Origin: Pseudomonas azerbaijanoccidentalis
GTDB lineage: Bacteria > Pseudomonadota > Gammaproteobacteria > Pseudomonadales > Pseudomonadaceae
DNA: 64,000 nucleotides
Assembly (NCBI RefSeq): GCF_019145495.1
Contig: NZ_JAHSTU010000003.1
Location: 496,001-560,000, forward strand
Direction: 5' to 3'
Shown here: in pieces, positions 17,950-27,900 of the stretch
Layout of the letters: each line of letters begins with the position of its first letter
Numbering within the stretch: the first letter of the stretch is position 1
Made by a program: the position numbers and the translations under genes
The notes under the pieces: model-generated
Told to the model about the DNA's origin: nothing
Database searches by the model: none
Seen by the model: the letters and a program-made list of their open reading frames with translations, nothing else

Positions 17950-18413
17950 TGATGAGTCTGATTATTTTGTTGGTGGTGGTCGTGGCGGCCGGTGCGGTGT
18001 TGAGTGTGCAGGCGGCGATCAATGGGCGTCTGGGTGAAACGGTCGGCGTGTTGCGCAGCAGTCTGCTGACGTTTGTGGTGGGGACCGTGGTGACGGGGTT
18101 GTTGATTGTATTTTTTGAACCGGCTCATGCGGTGGGGTTGCTGGATATGCCGAAGTGGCAGCTCAGCGGGGCGTTGTTTGGCGTGGTCTACATGATGGTC
18201 ATGGTCGGGGCGGTGCCGCGGGTGGGTACGGCGGTGGCGACGGTGGCGGTGATTGTCGGGCAGTTGGGGATGGGGATGCTGATCGATAATTTTGGCTGGC
18301 TGGGGAATCCGGCGATTGAGTTGTCGGGGAGTCGGGTGGTGGCGATGGGGCTTTTGGGGTTGGCCCTGGTGTTCATGTATCGCAGTAGTTGTCGTCCTGC
18401 TGTGGCTGGGTGA
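17949..18413 (+). CDS. Small DMT transporter subunit (YdcZ/DUF606), second of pair
   Basis: A 154-residue paralogue with the same plan: VLSVQAAINGRLGETVG near the start, PKWQLSGALFGVVYMMVMVGAVPRVGTA in the middle and GQLGMGMLIDNFGWLG near the end. The ATG shares one base with the upstream stop (TAATG), so translation is coupled and equal amounts of the two subunits are expected. Start choice between ATG at 17949 and 17952 is open by one codon. The C-terminus is followed by the structured repeat region, with no obvious terminator. Confidence 0.88.
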   Translation: MMSLIILLVVVVAAGAVLSVQAAINGRLGETVGVLRSSLLTFVVGTVVTGLLIVFFEPAHAVGLLDMPKWQLSGALFGVVYMMVMVGAVPRVGTAVATVAVIVGQLGMGMLIDNFGWLGNPAIELSGSRVVAMGLLGLALVFMYRSSCRPAVAG

Positions 18414-19006
18414 CCTTGGCGGCCTCTGGGCCGACCAGGCTCTTGGTTGTTGGAGTACATATCCGTTGCTGCGGTAACGGCGGCTTAGGGTTTCGCCCTT
18501 ACGGCGACTCACTTTTTTACAAGCGCCTAAAAAAGTAAGCAAAAAACGCTTGCCCCTTACGTTCGGCCCCTCGCTTAGGCTCGGTGTTCCTTCGCTCCGG
18601 CGTTCATCCGGGGGCATCGCCTCCGGTTGGCTTCGCTTCAACCTCCTCTCGATGTGTGCGGCTTCGCCGCACGGCGCTACGCGCCCACCCCCGGATAAAC
18701 GCCTCCACTCAGCCTGCCGAGGGGGCGGGTGGATCAAAAGCGGCAGGCGAGCTAACGCTCGGCCTGTTGAGTGGTGAGAAGCGGCGCGGTGTGGGCTGCT
18801 CTGCTTTTGCTCTTCTGTGGGAGCCAGCCTGCTGGCGATGGCGGCCTTGTAGCCGACCAATCTCTCCCTGATGCCCCCATTCCAACTGTGCCAGCCTGCT
18901 GGCGATGGCTATCAATATCTCCCAGCTCTCCCCTCCATCAACTCCTACACTGGTTAAACGGGCTTCTAACGAGCCCCCGACGTCCACCAAAAAAGGAGTC
19001 AGCTCC
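18414..19006. other. 593 bp gene-free region: structured repeat plus REP remnants
   Basis: It holds a ~295 bp structured repeat (18488-18782) and, from about 18815 to 18960, degenerate REP sequences (GGGAGCCAGCCTGCTGGCGA, GCCAGCCTGCTGGCGATGGC). Small open frames here have the biased composition of repeat DNA and no ribosome sites. Confidence 0.7.
18488..18782. repeat. ~295 bp dispersed structured repeat
   Basis: Contains a perfect 9-base inverted repeat ACTTTTTTA/TAAAAAAGT (18511-18536), a strong hairpin GTGCGGC-TTC-GCCGCAC (18656-18672) and several paired CCGGG/CCCCGG segments. I recall this sequence as a block found many times in Pseudomonas genomes; the copy number cannot be tested here. 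Function unknown. Confidence 0.6.
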
Positions 19007-19165
19007 ATGTCCGATGACCGTACCTGTGACTGTCCGAAATGCAATTGCAAGCTCGGCGAGCATCCGATCGTGCGTCACGGTAAGCACTATTGTTGTGAGG
19101 CCTGCGCCAAGCATCACGAACACGGTGAAGAATGCAGTCATCAAGGCTGCAAGTGCGCTCACTGA
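19007..19165 (+). CDS. bmtA: Bacterial metallothionein
   Basis: A 52-residue cysteine- and histidine-rich protein. Ten Cys are arranged as CDCPKCNC near the N-terminus, YCCEAC in the middle, then EEC and GCKC at the end, with His in the central segment (KHHEHGE). This matches the Pseudomonas SmtA/PmtA type that binds Zn or Cd in the cytoplasm. The ATG at 19007 is chosen because AAAAAAGGAG lies just upstream; a longer frame starting at 18905 covers REP sequence only. Monocistronic, with a terminator at 19188-19214. Confidence 0.92.
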   Translation: MSDDRTCDCPKCNCKLGEHPIVRHGKHYCCEACAKHHEHGEECSHQGCKCAH

Positions 19166-19187
19166 CGATACTGTTCTGCACACGGAA

Positions 19188-19214
19188 AAGTGGAGCCTGG
19201 TCGGGCTCCACGTT
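19188..19214 (+). terminator. Terminator after metallothionein
   Basis: Stem GTGGAGCC / GGGCTCCAC with a TGGTC loop and a short T tract (GTTT). It also lies just beyond the 3' end of the facing small gene at 19226. Confidence 0.6.
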
Positions 19215-19225
19215 TCAGTCGGATG

Positions 19226-19453
19226 CTAATTCGCCGGTCGCCATTTGACGTTTTCCACGCCGAATTTCTCCGCCATCGGTTTGCTGGTCTTTTGCACTTT
19301 TTCGCGGCCGAAGCGCGGGATTCGTCCGACGCCGGCGTCGCAGCTTGCCCAATGCCAGGCTTCGGCGTTATCCATCTTTTCCAAACGGATAATGAAAGAC
19401 TTGGGTGCGCCATGAAGGGTGTACTCGATGACGAAAAGTTTTGCGTTGTTCAT
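19226..19453 (-). CDS. Conserved small hypothetical protein (DUF6555-like)
   Basis: A 75-residue protein: MNNAKLFVIEYTLHG start, an AEAWHWASCDAGVGRIPRFGRE core and a VENVKWRP end. I recall close relatives as conserved hypothetical proteins across Pseudomonas. No signal peptide or membrane helix; a small cytoplasmic alpha/beta protein is likely. GGAGGATC lies about a dozen bases before the ATG. It converges with the metallothionein gene and stands alone. Function unknown. Confidence 0.8.
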   Translation of the reverse strand: MNNAKLFVIEYTLHGAPKSFIIRLEKMDNAEAWHWASCDAGVGRIPRFGREKVQKTSKPMAEKFGVENVKWRPAN

Positions 19454-19598
19454 AAAGCCCTAGATCCTCCCTGTTGTATTAGAGGGATCGCACGCCTCTC
19501 GGAAAATTCATTCGGATTGGCGGACGGTGACGATCGCTGGCGGTGAGTGGGGGGCCTCGTTACCATGAAGCCTTCGCCAACCCCAATGAACGTTGATC

Positions 19599-20378
19599 AT
19601 GGCCCTCGCTGCCCCACCAGATCTGACCGATACCGATGTGCCCGTGCAACCGCTGGCGCGGACGTATCCGCGTGGGTTGTTCATCGAGCCCCATGAGCAT
19701 GTTTGGGGGCAGTTGTTGTATGCCATGAGCGGGGTGATGTGGGTCGAGACGCCCCACGAGGCCTTGGTGGTTCCACCGCAGCGGGCGGTGTGGTTGCCGC
19801 CGGGGGTGCCCCACGGGATTCGGGTGGTGTCGGATCTGCAAATGCGCAATATCTACCTGCGCCCGTCGCTGGCAGCCACGCTTGATGAAAGAGTGCAGGT
19901 GATAGAGGTTGGCGGGCTGCTGCGCGAGCTGATCGTCAGTCTGGTGGAGCAGGGCGATGAGGGAGCCCCCGACTACTACGAGGCGCTGGTCGGGTTGGCG
20001 TTGCTGGAGCTCAAGCGGGCCAGGCGGTCGTTGTTGAAAATCCCCTTGCCGGACGATTCCGACCGGCGCCTGATGAATCTGTGCCAGGCAGTGATGGCCG
20101 CGCCGTCGCTGGATATTCCTTTCGAACAGCACGCGGAAAACGCCGGCGCCAGCGTGCGCACGCTGGCGCGGTTGTTCAAGGACGGTTTGGGCATGGGCTT
20201 CGCCGAGTGGCGGCGGCAGGTGCAGTTGGCGACAGCGGTGGCCGAGTTGATTCAGGGCGTGCCCGTCAGTGCGATTGCCCGCGAGTTGGGCTATTCACCC
20301 AGCAGTTTCAGCGACATGTTCCGCCGGGCGCTGGGTGTCGCGCCTTCGCAATATTCAGCGAGCCAACCCCAGCCATAA
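19599..20378 (+). CDS. AraC-family regulator with cupin sensor
   Basis: A 259-residue regulator. The N-terminal cupin-like effector domain (about 1-110) shows EPHEHVWGQLLYAMSGVM and VPPQRAVWLPPGVPHG. The C-terminal AraC DNA-binding domain (about 160-255) shows SVRTLARLFKDGLGMGFAEW and ELGYSPSSFSDMFRRALGVAPSQY. The first ATG (19599) is used; a TTG two codons earlier is less likely. No good ribosome site is visible. The downstream XapX and oxidoreductase genes on the same strand could be targets, but a REP lies between. Confidence 0.9.
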   Translation: MALAAPPDLTDTDVPVQPLARTYPRGLFIEPHEHVWGQLLYAMSGVMWVETPHEALVVPPQRAVWLPPGVPHGIRVVSDLQMRNIYLRPSLAATLDERVQVIEVGGLLRELIVSLVEQGDEGAPDYYEALVGLALLELKRARRSLLKIPLPDDSDRRLMNLCQAVMAAPSLDIPFEQHAENAGASVRTLARLFKDGLGMGFAEWRRQVQLATAVAELIQGVPVSAIARELGYSPSSFSDMFRRALGVAPSQYSASQPQP

Positions 20379-20391
20379 CGGAAAGCCCTGT

Positions 20392-20420
20392 AGCAGCTGC
20401 CGAAGGCAGCGTCCGGCATG
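20392..20420. repeat. Solitary REP
   Basis: A single GTAGCAGCTGCCGAAGGCAG arm after the AraC-type gene, with no facing partner. Confidence 0.6.
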
Positions 20421-20510
20421 GTTTGGCCGAAAATCAGAAGCACTTGGCCGATGTTCGCGGTCAGCCCTCTCTAGACTTCAGGCTTACCTCAACGGCCCTC
20501 GGAGTCTGCC

Positions 20511-20684
20511 ATGAGCTATCTCATTTCTCTGGTTATCGGTCTGGGTGTCGGCCTTCTGTACGGCGCTCTGGATTTTCGTTCGCCCGCGCCACCGGCCATT
20601 GCGCTGGTCGGGTTGCTCGGCATGCTTGCCGGCGAAAAAATCTGGCCGATGGGCCGACAGCTGGTGGCTGGCTGGATTTCCTGA
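20511..20684 (+). CDS. XapX-domain membrane miniprotein
   Basis: A 57-residue protein with an ATG preceded by GGAG seven bases upstream and ending at TGA (20682-20684). It has two hydrophobic helices around the conserved core DFRSPAPPAIALVGLLGMLAGE, the hallmark of the XapX/DUF1427 family, whose members are two-helix inner-membrane proteins of unknown role. It lies 30 bases before the quinone oxidoreductase gene on the same strand, probably in one transcript. Too small for typical gene cut-offs, but both the family motif and the ribosome site support it. Confidence 0.85.
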   Translation: MSYLISLVIGLGVGLLYGALDFRSPAPPAIALVGLLGMLAGEKIWPMGRQLVAGWIS

Positions 20685-20714
20685 ACCCCCTTCGTCCACT
20701 TGATGGATACCCTG

Positions 20715-21671
20715 ATGAAAGCATTGCAGTTCGATAAAACCGGCGACCTTTCGGCCCTGCGCTACGTTGACGTGGCGACCCCTGTTCCCGGTGCCGATGA
20801 GGTGCTGGTGGAGATCAAGGCCGCCGGCCTCAACCCCAGCGATGTGAAGAATGTTCTGGGGCGTTTTCCCTACACGACGCTGCCGCGCATTCCCGGTCGT
20901 GATTTCGCCGGGGTCGTCGTCGAGGGGCCGCAGGCGCTGCTCGGTCAGGAGGTCTGGGGCACGGGGCGCGAGCTGGGGTTCTTTGCCGATGGCTCCCATG
21001 CGCAATTCGTCAAACTGCCGGCCAATGGCGTGGCACTTAAACCGACGCACTTGAGTTTCGCCCAGGCCGCCAGCCTCGGCGTGCCTTACACCACCGCATG
21101 GGATGCACTGGAGCGCAGCCTGGTGACCGCGCAAACCCGTTTGCTGGTGATCGGTGGCGGGGCAGTGGGCAGTGCGGCGTTGGCGTTGGCCAAGGTGCGT
21201 GGCGCTCAGGTGCTGGCGGCCGCGCGGCGGCCGGAGCAGGTCAAGGACTTGCAGTCCCAGGGTTATCAGACCCTGCAATTGGATAAACCCGAAGATCTCG
21301 GCGCACAAGTCAATGCCGTATTCACCGGTGGCGCTGACGTGATTTTCGACACCACCGGCTTTTGGTTGCCGGCATCCGTTGCGGCGTTGGCCACCTTTGG
21401 CCGTATCGCGATCATCGCCGCGCCGGTGGATGGCATGGTGCAGTTACCGGCACTGGCGTTATATCGCAAGGGAGGCTCAGTGGTAGGCATTAACTCGCTG
21501 CTATACGGCGTTCAGGCGTGTGCGGCGATGCTCGATCAGTTCGGCCAGTTCTTCGATCAGGATTTGCTGCCGTTGCCCACGGGGTTGTTCGACTCGCCAT
21601 TGGCTGACGGGGTTGAGCGTTATGCGGAGGTCAATCAGGGGCGAGGTGAGAAAGTCATTTTGTTGCCTTGA
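20715..21671 (+). CDS. Zinc-independent MDR alcohol dehydrogenase / quinone oxidoreductase
   Basis: A 318-residue medium-chain reductase. GroES-like N-terminal half (IKAAGLNPSDVKNVLGRFPYTTLPRIPGRDFAGVV) and Rossmann half with IGGGAVGSAALALAKVRGAQV for NAD(P)H binding. The zinc-binding Cys/His residues of true alcohol dehydrogenases are missing, so quinone or enal reduction is more likely. The start MKALQFDKTG at 20715 has GGA nine bases upstream; another ATG at 20703 lacks one. Probably co-transcribed with the XapX gene. Substrate unknown. Confidence 0.88.
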   Translation: MKALQFDKTGDLSALRYVDVATPVPGADEVLVEIKAAGLNPSDVKNVLGRFPYTTLPRIPGRDFAGVVVEGPQALLGQEVWGTGRELGFFADGSHAQFVKLPANGVALKPTHLSFAQAASLGVPYTTAWDALERSLVTAQTRLLVIGGGAVGSAALALAKVRGAQVLAAARRPEQVKDLQSQGYQTLQLDKPEDLGAQVNAVFTGGADVIFDTTGFWLPASVAALATFGRIAIIAAPVDGMVQLPALALYRKGGSVVGINSLLYGVQACAAMLDQFGQFFDQDLLPLPTGLFDSPLADGVERYAEVNQGRGEKVILLP

Positions 21672-21980
21672 GGGTATCGCCCCGTAGGCGCTGCCGACGG
21701 CTGCGATCTTTTGTTTTTGCGTTGGTAAATTCAAAAGATCGCAGCCTCGTTGCACTCGTCAGCTCCTACAGGACATGCATTTGTAATGGGCGCGATTCCT
21801 GTGACTAACACAAAAGTGATAGCACTATTTGATAGGTGTTCATCCGGGAGCTTCTACTAACGTGTGTCAGGAGTGATACGGTTTTTGGGTCGTAGCAGTT
21901 CTGACAGTGCTTAACATTTCATCGTCATTGCTACACGCCCTTCATGGATTGGAGTGGTTTCGCCACGAAAGGAGTTCCCC
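21672..21980. other. 309 bp leader of the giant autotransporter gene
   Basis: Contains a REP pair (21684-21771) followed by about 200 AT-richer bases (GATAGCACTATTTGATAGGT and so on) that probably carry the promoter of the autotransporter. No individual site can be called safely. AAAGGAG at 21968-21974 is the ribosome site. Confidence 0.5.
21684..21771. repeat. Asymmetric REP pair
   Basis: Left arm GTAGGCGCTGCCGACGGCTG, right arm CGCAGCCTCGTTGCACTCGT then CAGCTCCTACAG. The right arm carries CTCGTTGCACT where the symmetric family has CTTCGG. The same right arm recurs at 51023-51112 and 52005-52083. Confidence 0.85.
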
Positions 21981-24900
21981 GTGGAAGCAAGGTTTGGTGT
22001 CGCCCTCGTTTCACGTTTTTCCCCACTTTCCCTTGCTGTGCATCTGAGCGTCGCGGGACTGCTGTTCGGCGGGGTGAGCGCACCGGCGTTGGCGACCTGC
22101 TCTACGGCAGGCTCCACCGTGACCTGTACCGGCGTGCCGTCGCTGCCGCTGTTTCTCAACAACTTCTCCAGCGCCACCAGTGGCTTGACGGTCAACGTCA
22201 ACAGCGGGGCGCAGATGAATGCGACCCTCGGCGGCCATGTCATGGACCTGACCGGGGTGAATATCTCCCTGAACAACTCCGGCATCATCGATCCGGCAGT
22301 CCTCGACCTGGTGTCGGTGTTGAGCGGCGGTGCATTCATCGGTAGCGGCGCCACCAGTGCGGTCAACGTGCTCAACAATGCCGGCGCGATCATGCGCGGC
22401 ACCGGCATGTTGCTCGGGCTCAACCTGACCAGCATCAACGGCCTGGCGATTGGCGTGAACAACGCTGCCGCCGGCACCACCAGCATTACCAACAACGGCA
22501 CCATTACCTCGACCGGTTTGTCGATCGGCGGCATCACCCTGGCCGACACCCCGGTGATCGGCGTCTACGGTGGCTCGCAGGTCAACATGACCAACAGCAA
22601 CACCGGTGTCATCAACGGCCGGATTGCCTTCGAAACCTCGGCGGCGGGCAACACCTTCACCAACGCCGGTGCGATTACCGGCGGTGTGTCGATGGGCGCG
22701 GGGAGCACCAACACCTTCACGGCCGTGACCGGCTCCAGCGTCAGCGTCGGTGACGGCGTGCAGATCAGCGTCGGCCTTGGTGGTCTGGTCAATATCAACC
22801 TTACTTTCGCCCCGACTGGTACGGTGGATGGCGGTGCGGGGGGGACTAACAGCCTGATCCTGCAAAACACCAGCGGGGTCGGCGGCGGTATCGCCGAGAC
22901 TGGCACGGCGTCGAGCGCCACCTACGTCAACTTCAGCAACCTGACCCTCAACAGCGGCACCTGGACGTTGCAGGGGCCATTGGTCAGCGGCGCGACCACG
23001 CTCAATGGCGGTATTGCCCAGTTCAACAACAACGCCACGTTCGGTAGCGGCGTGATCACGTCCAACGGCGGGGTTCTGGAGGCCAGCAATGCCGGGTTGA
23101 ACATCAGCAACCTGATTTCCCTCGGCGCGGGCGGCGTGACGGTGCAAGGCAACAACGCCTCCACGTTGAGCGGGGTGATCTCCGGCAGCGGTGGCCTGAC
23201 CAAGCTCGGTGCAAGCCAATTGAACCTCAGCGCCGCCAACACCTACCTGGGCAATACCACGCTCAACGGCGGTACGGTGCAGGTGAGCAACAATCAGGCG
23301 TTCAGTACCGGCACCGTCAATGTCACTGGCGCGACAACGTTGAGCGCACCGGGCACGATCAGCCTGAACAACGCGATCAGCCTCGGTGGCACGTTGACGG
23401 CCGGCGGCACCGGAGCCCTGACCCTCAGCGGCTTGATCAGCGGCAGCAGCGGCCTGACCAAGACCGGAACCGGCAGCCTGACCGTCAGCGGCGCCAACAC
23501 CGGTTACAGCGGCACCACCACCCTCAGCGCCGGCAGCTTACTGGTGACCAATAACAATTCGCTGGGCAGTGGTGCTCTGAACACCGCCGCTGGCACCAGT
23601 CTGGACAGCACCGCCAATGTGACGCTGGCCAATAACATTGGCATGACCGGCGCGCTGAACGTGCTCGGCAGCAATGCCCTGACCCTCGGCGGCGTGCTGG
23701 CGGGCACTGGCGGGATCACCAAATCCGGCAGCGCCAGCCTCACGCTGACCGGCAACAACAGCAACAGCGGCAACACATTGCTCAATGCCGGCAGCCTGTT
23801 CGTCGGCAGCAACACCGCGCTGGGCACGGGCGCACTGAATACCGCCGCCGGGACCACACTGGATGCGACTGCGGCGGTGACCTTGGCCAACGCCGTCGCA
23901 GTGACCGGGGGGCTGACCCTTGGCGGCACGCAGGCATTGGGCCTGAGTGGCGTCGTCAGCGGTGCGGGCAATCTGATCAAGAACGGCAGCGCCAACCTGA
24001 GTCTTAGCGGCAACAACACTTTCTCCGGCGGTACCGCGCTCAATGCAGGCACGCTGATTGTCGGTTCCAATACGGCGCTGGGTACCGGTGCCTTGACCAC
24101 TGCGGCAGGCACCACCCTCGACGCCAGCACCGCGGTTGCGCTGACCAACGCGGTCTCCCTCGGCGGCAACCTGAACATTGGTGGCAGCGCCAACCTGACC
24201 CTGGGCGGGATTGTCAGCGGCAGCGGCGGGTTGACCAAAAACGGCGCGGCCAACCTGATTCTCAACGGCGCCAACACCTTCCTTGGTGCCGTCGCGTTGA
24301 ACGCGGGGACGATCACGGCGGGTGCCAACGCGACGCTTGGCAGCGGCAATATCACCGTGGGCGGCGTGGCAACCCTCGACAGCAATGCGGCGGTGACGCT
24401 CAACAACAGCATCATTCTCAACAACAGTCTAGGGATCGGCGGCAGCAATGCCCTGACTCTCGGTGGCGTGATCAGCGGGGCCAGCCAGCTGGTGAAAAAC
24501 GGCGCCGCCAATCTCACGCTCAACGGCACCAACACCTACAGCGGCGGCACCACGTTGAATGCCGGCAGCCTGACCGTCGGGAACGGCGCGGCACTGGGCA
24601 CCGGCGCCTTGACGGTAGAAGGGGCGGGCACGCTCAACAGCAGTTCGGCCGTGGCACTGAACAACAACGTCATTCTCAATGCCAACCTCACCGCCGGCGG
24701 CGCCAACGCGCTGACCCTCGGCGGGGTGATCAGTGGCGGCAACGGTTTGATCAAGACCGGCGCATCGAGCCTGACGCTCAATGGCAATAACACCTACACC
24801 GGCACCACTGCGCTGAATGCCGGTTCGCTGGTCGTCGGCTCCAATTCCGCCCTCGGCACCGGTACGCTGAACGCGTCGAACGGCACCACGCTGGATGCCG

Positions 24901-27900
24901 GCACTGCCGCCGCCCTGGCGAACAACGTCAACCTCGCGGGCACACTGACCTTGGGCGGCACCAATGCACTGACCCTCGGCGGCGTGGTTGCCGGTATCGG
25001 TGGACTGACCAAGAACGGCGCTGCCAATCTGACCCTCAACGGCGCCAACACTTATTTTGGCAACACCGTGTTGAACACCGGCAAACTGACCGTCGGCAGC
25101 AACACCGCGCTGGGTTCCGGTACGTTGAACGCGGCGGTCAACACGACGCTGGACGCCAACACGGCCGTCAGCCTGAACAATGCGGTGGCGCTGGCCGGTG
25201 CCTTGAACATCGGCGGCACGGCGAATATGACCCTGACCAGTCTGGTCAGCGGCGCTGGCAGTCTGGTGAAAAACGGCGCGGCCAATCTGATTCTCAACGC
25301 CGCCAACAACTACCTCGGCGGCACCACGCTGAACGCCGGCACACTGACCGTTGGCAACAGTTCGGCGCTGGGCTCCGGTGCATTGACCGTTGCCGGCGCG
25401 GCGACACTGGACAGCAACTCGCCGCTGGTCAGCCTCAACAACGCGATCGCATTGAATGCCGCGCTGACCGTGGGCGGCACGCAGAACCTCACCCTTGGCG
25501 GCGTCACCAGTGGCACTGGCCAGTTGATCAAGAACGGCGCTGCCAACCTCACCCTCAATGGCAACAACACCTTCAGCGGCGGCACCACGCTTAACGCCGG
25601 CACGCTGACCCTGGGCAATGCCAGCGGTCTGGGCAGCGGGGCATTGGTCGTCGGTGGTGCGGCAACGCTGGATAACAGCGCGTCGTTCGGCATCGGTAAT
25701 GCGATCACGCTGAACGCCGGGCTGACGGTTGCGGGCAACAATGATTTGAGTTTGAACGGCGTCCTCAGCGGTGCTGGCAGCCTGACCAAAAACGGTCTGT
25801 CGGACCTGACCCTCGCGGGCAACAACACCTTCACCGGCGCGCTGAATATCGTCTCGGGCAGCGTCACCACCCTCAACACCAACGCCTTGGGCAACACCTC
25901 CGGCGTCAACATCAGCGCCGGTGCCGGCCTGAACCTGGGCAGCGACGCCAGCCTCGGCGCGCTGACCGGCAGCGGCAGTGTGCAACTCACCGGCAGCAAC
26001 ACGCTGACCGTCGGTGGCGGCAACGTCACCAGCACGTTTGACGGCGACCTCAGCGGCAGCGGCGGTCTGGTCAAAGTCGGCACCGGCACCCTGAACCTCA
26101 CCGGGATCAACGGCATCACCGGCAACACCGCGATCAATGGCGGTACCGTCGATCTCAGCGGTTCGCTGGCCAGTGCTCAGATCAACGTCAACACTGGCGG
26201 TACGCTGACCGGCACCGGTTCGGCGATTGGTAGCGTCAACGTCAATAGCGGTGGCCATCTGGCGTTGTCGTCGGGCAACCAACTGTCCGCCAGTGCTCTG
26301 ACCCTGGCTGCCGGCAGCAACGTCGATGTGGCGTTGGGCACACCGTCGACCACCTCGCTGATGAACGTCGGCGGCAACCTCACCCTCAACGGTAACCTCA
26401 ACGTCACCGATGCCGGCGGTTTTGGCGTTGGCGTGTATCGCCTGTTCAACTACACCGGTGCCCTGACCAACCTGGGTCTCGATGTCGCCGGCGTGCCGGT
26501 CGGTTACGGCCTCGGCGACCTGGTGGTGCAAACCGGCGTGGCCAATCAGATCAACATTCAAGTGTCGGCGCCGAACGTCAATATCCGTTACTGGGACGGC
26601 AGCCAGACCATTGCCAACGGCGTCGTTGATGGCGGCAGCGGCACATGGAATGCGGTCGGCACCAACTGGACCGATGCCAACGGTTTGGTCAATCAACCGT
26701 GGGCCGGCGATTTCGCGGTGTTCCAGGGCACCGCCGGCACTGTGACGGTGAATGGCACGCAAGCGTTCACGGGTATGCAATTCCTTACCGACGGCTACAA
26801 CGTGGTCAACGGTGCGGCGGGACAACTCATGGCGGTCAACGGCACCGGCGGCACCACTTCGTTGCGCGTCGATCCGGGCGTGACCGCGACCATCAATGCC
26901 AATATCGATGGCAGCGGCATCCTCAATAAACTCGACGCAGGCACCTTGGTGCTCGGCGGTGCCAACGCCTATACCGGCGGCACGCAACTGGACGGCGGCA
27001 AGATCATCGTCGGCAGCAACACCGCACTCGGCACTGGCACGTTGACGGCGAACGCCGGCACGCAACTGGATAGCAACGCGGCGGTGACACTGGCCAACGC
27101 GGCGACACTCAACGGCAACCTCACCATTGTTGGCAGCAATGCGCTGACCCTCAACGGTGTGATTGGCGGCACGGGCGGCCTGATCAAGAGCGGCGCGGCG
27201 AACCTGACACTGGGCGGCAACAACGCCTTCCTCGGCCCGGTCGCTTTGAACGCGGGCGGCTTGGTTTTGGCGTCGAATTCGGCGCTCGGCTCCGGCACCC
27301 TGAATGCCGCTGGCGGCACCACGCTGGATGCCAGCACCGGGGTTTCGCTGAACAACGCGGTCAACCTGGCGGGCAACCTTGGCATCGTCGGCACGGCGGA
27401 TCTGACGCTGGCCGGCACCGTCAACGGCGCCGGCAGCCTGAGCAAAAACGGCGCAGCCAACCTGACCCTGAGCGGCAATAACAACTTCCTCGGCGGCACC
27501 ACTCTGAACGCCGGCACCCTGACCGCTGGCAGCAACTCGGCGCTGGGCCTGGGCAACCTGACCGTGGCAGGGGCCTCGGCGCTGGACAGCAACAGCGCGC
27601 TGAGCCTGGGCAACAACGTGGTGCTCAACGCCAACCTGAGCAACACCGGTACCAACAACCTGACCCTCGCTGGCGTCATCAGCGGCGCCGGCGGACTGAT
27701 CAAGAACGGCGCGTCGAACCTGACCCTTAACGGCGTCAACACCTGGTCCGGTGGCACCACACTGAATGCCGGTACGCTAACCCTCGGCAGTAACGCCGCA
27801 TTGGGCAGTGGCGCGCTGACGGTCACTGGCGATGCAACCATTACTGATAACACGTCACTGGCGCTGGCCAACAACATCAACGTCAATACCAATGCCAATC

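Noticed and set aside
18550..18871. Small frames of 75-95 codons in the structured repeat
   Set aside because: They lie in the dispersed repeat, lack ribosome sites and show repeat composition rather than coding bias.
24429..27065. Antisense frame of 878 codons inside the autotransporter gene
   Set aside because: It arises because the tandem coding repeats keep one opposite frame free of stops. It has no ribosome site, and its composition is a mirror of the sense codons.
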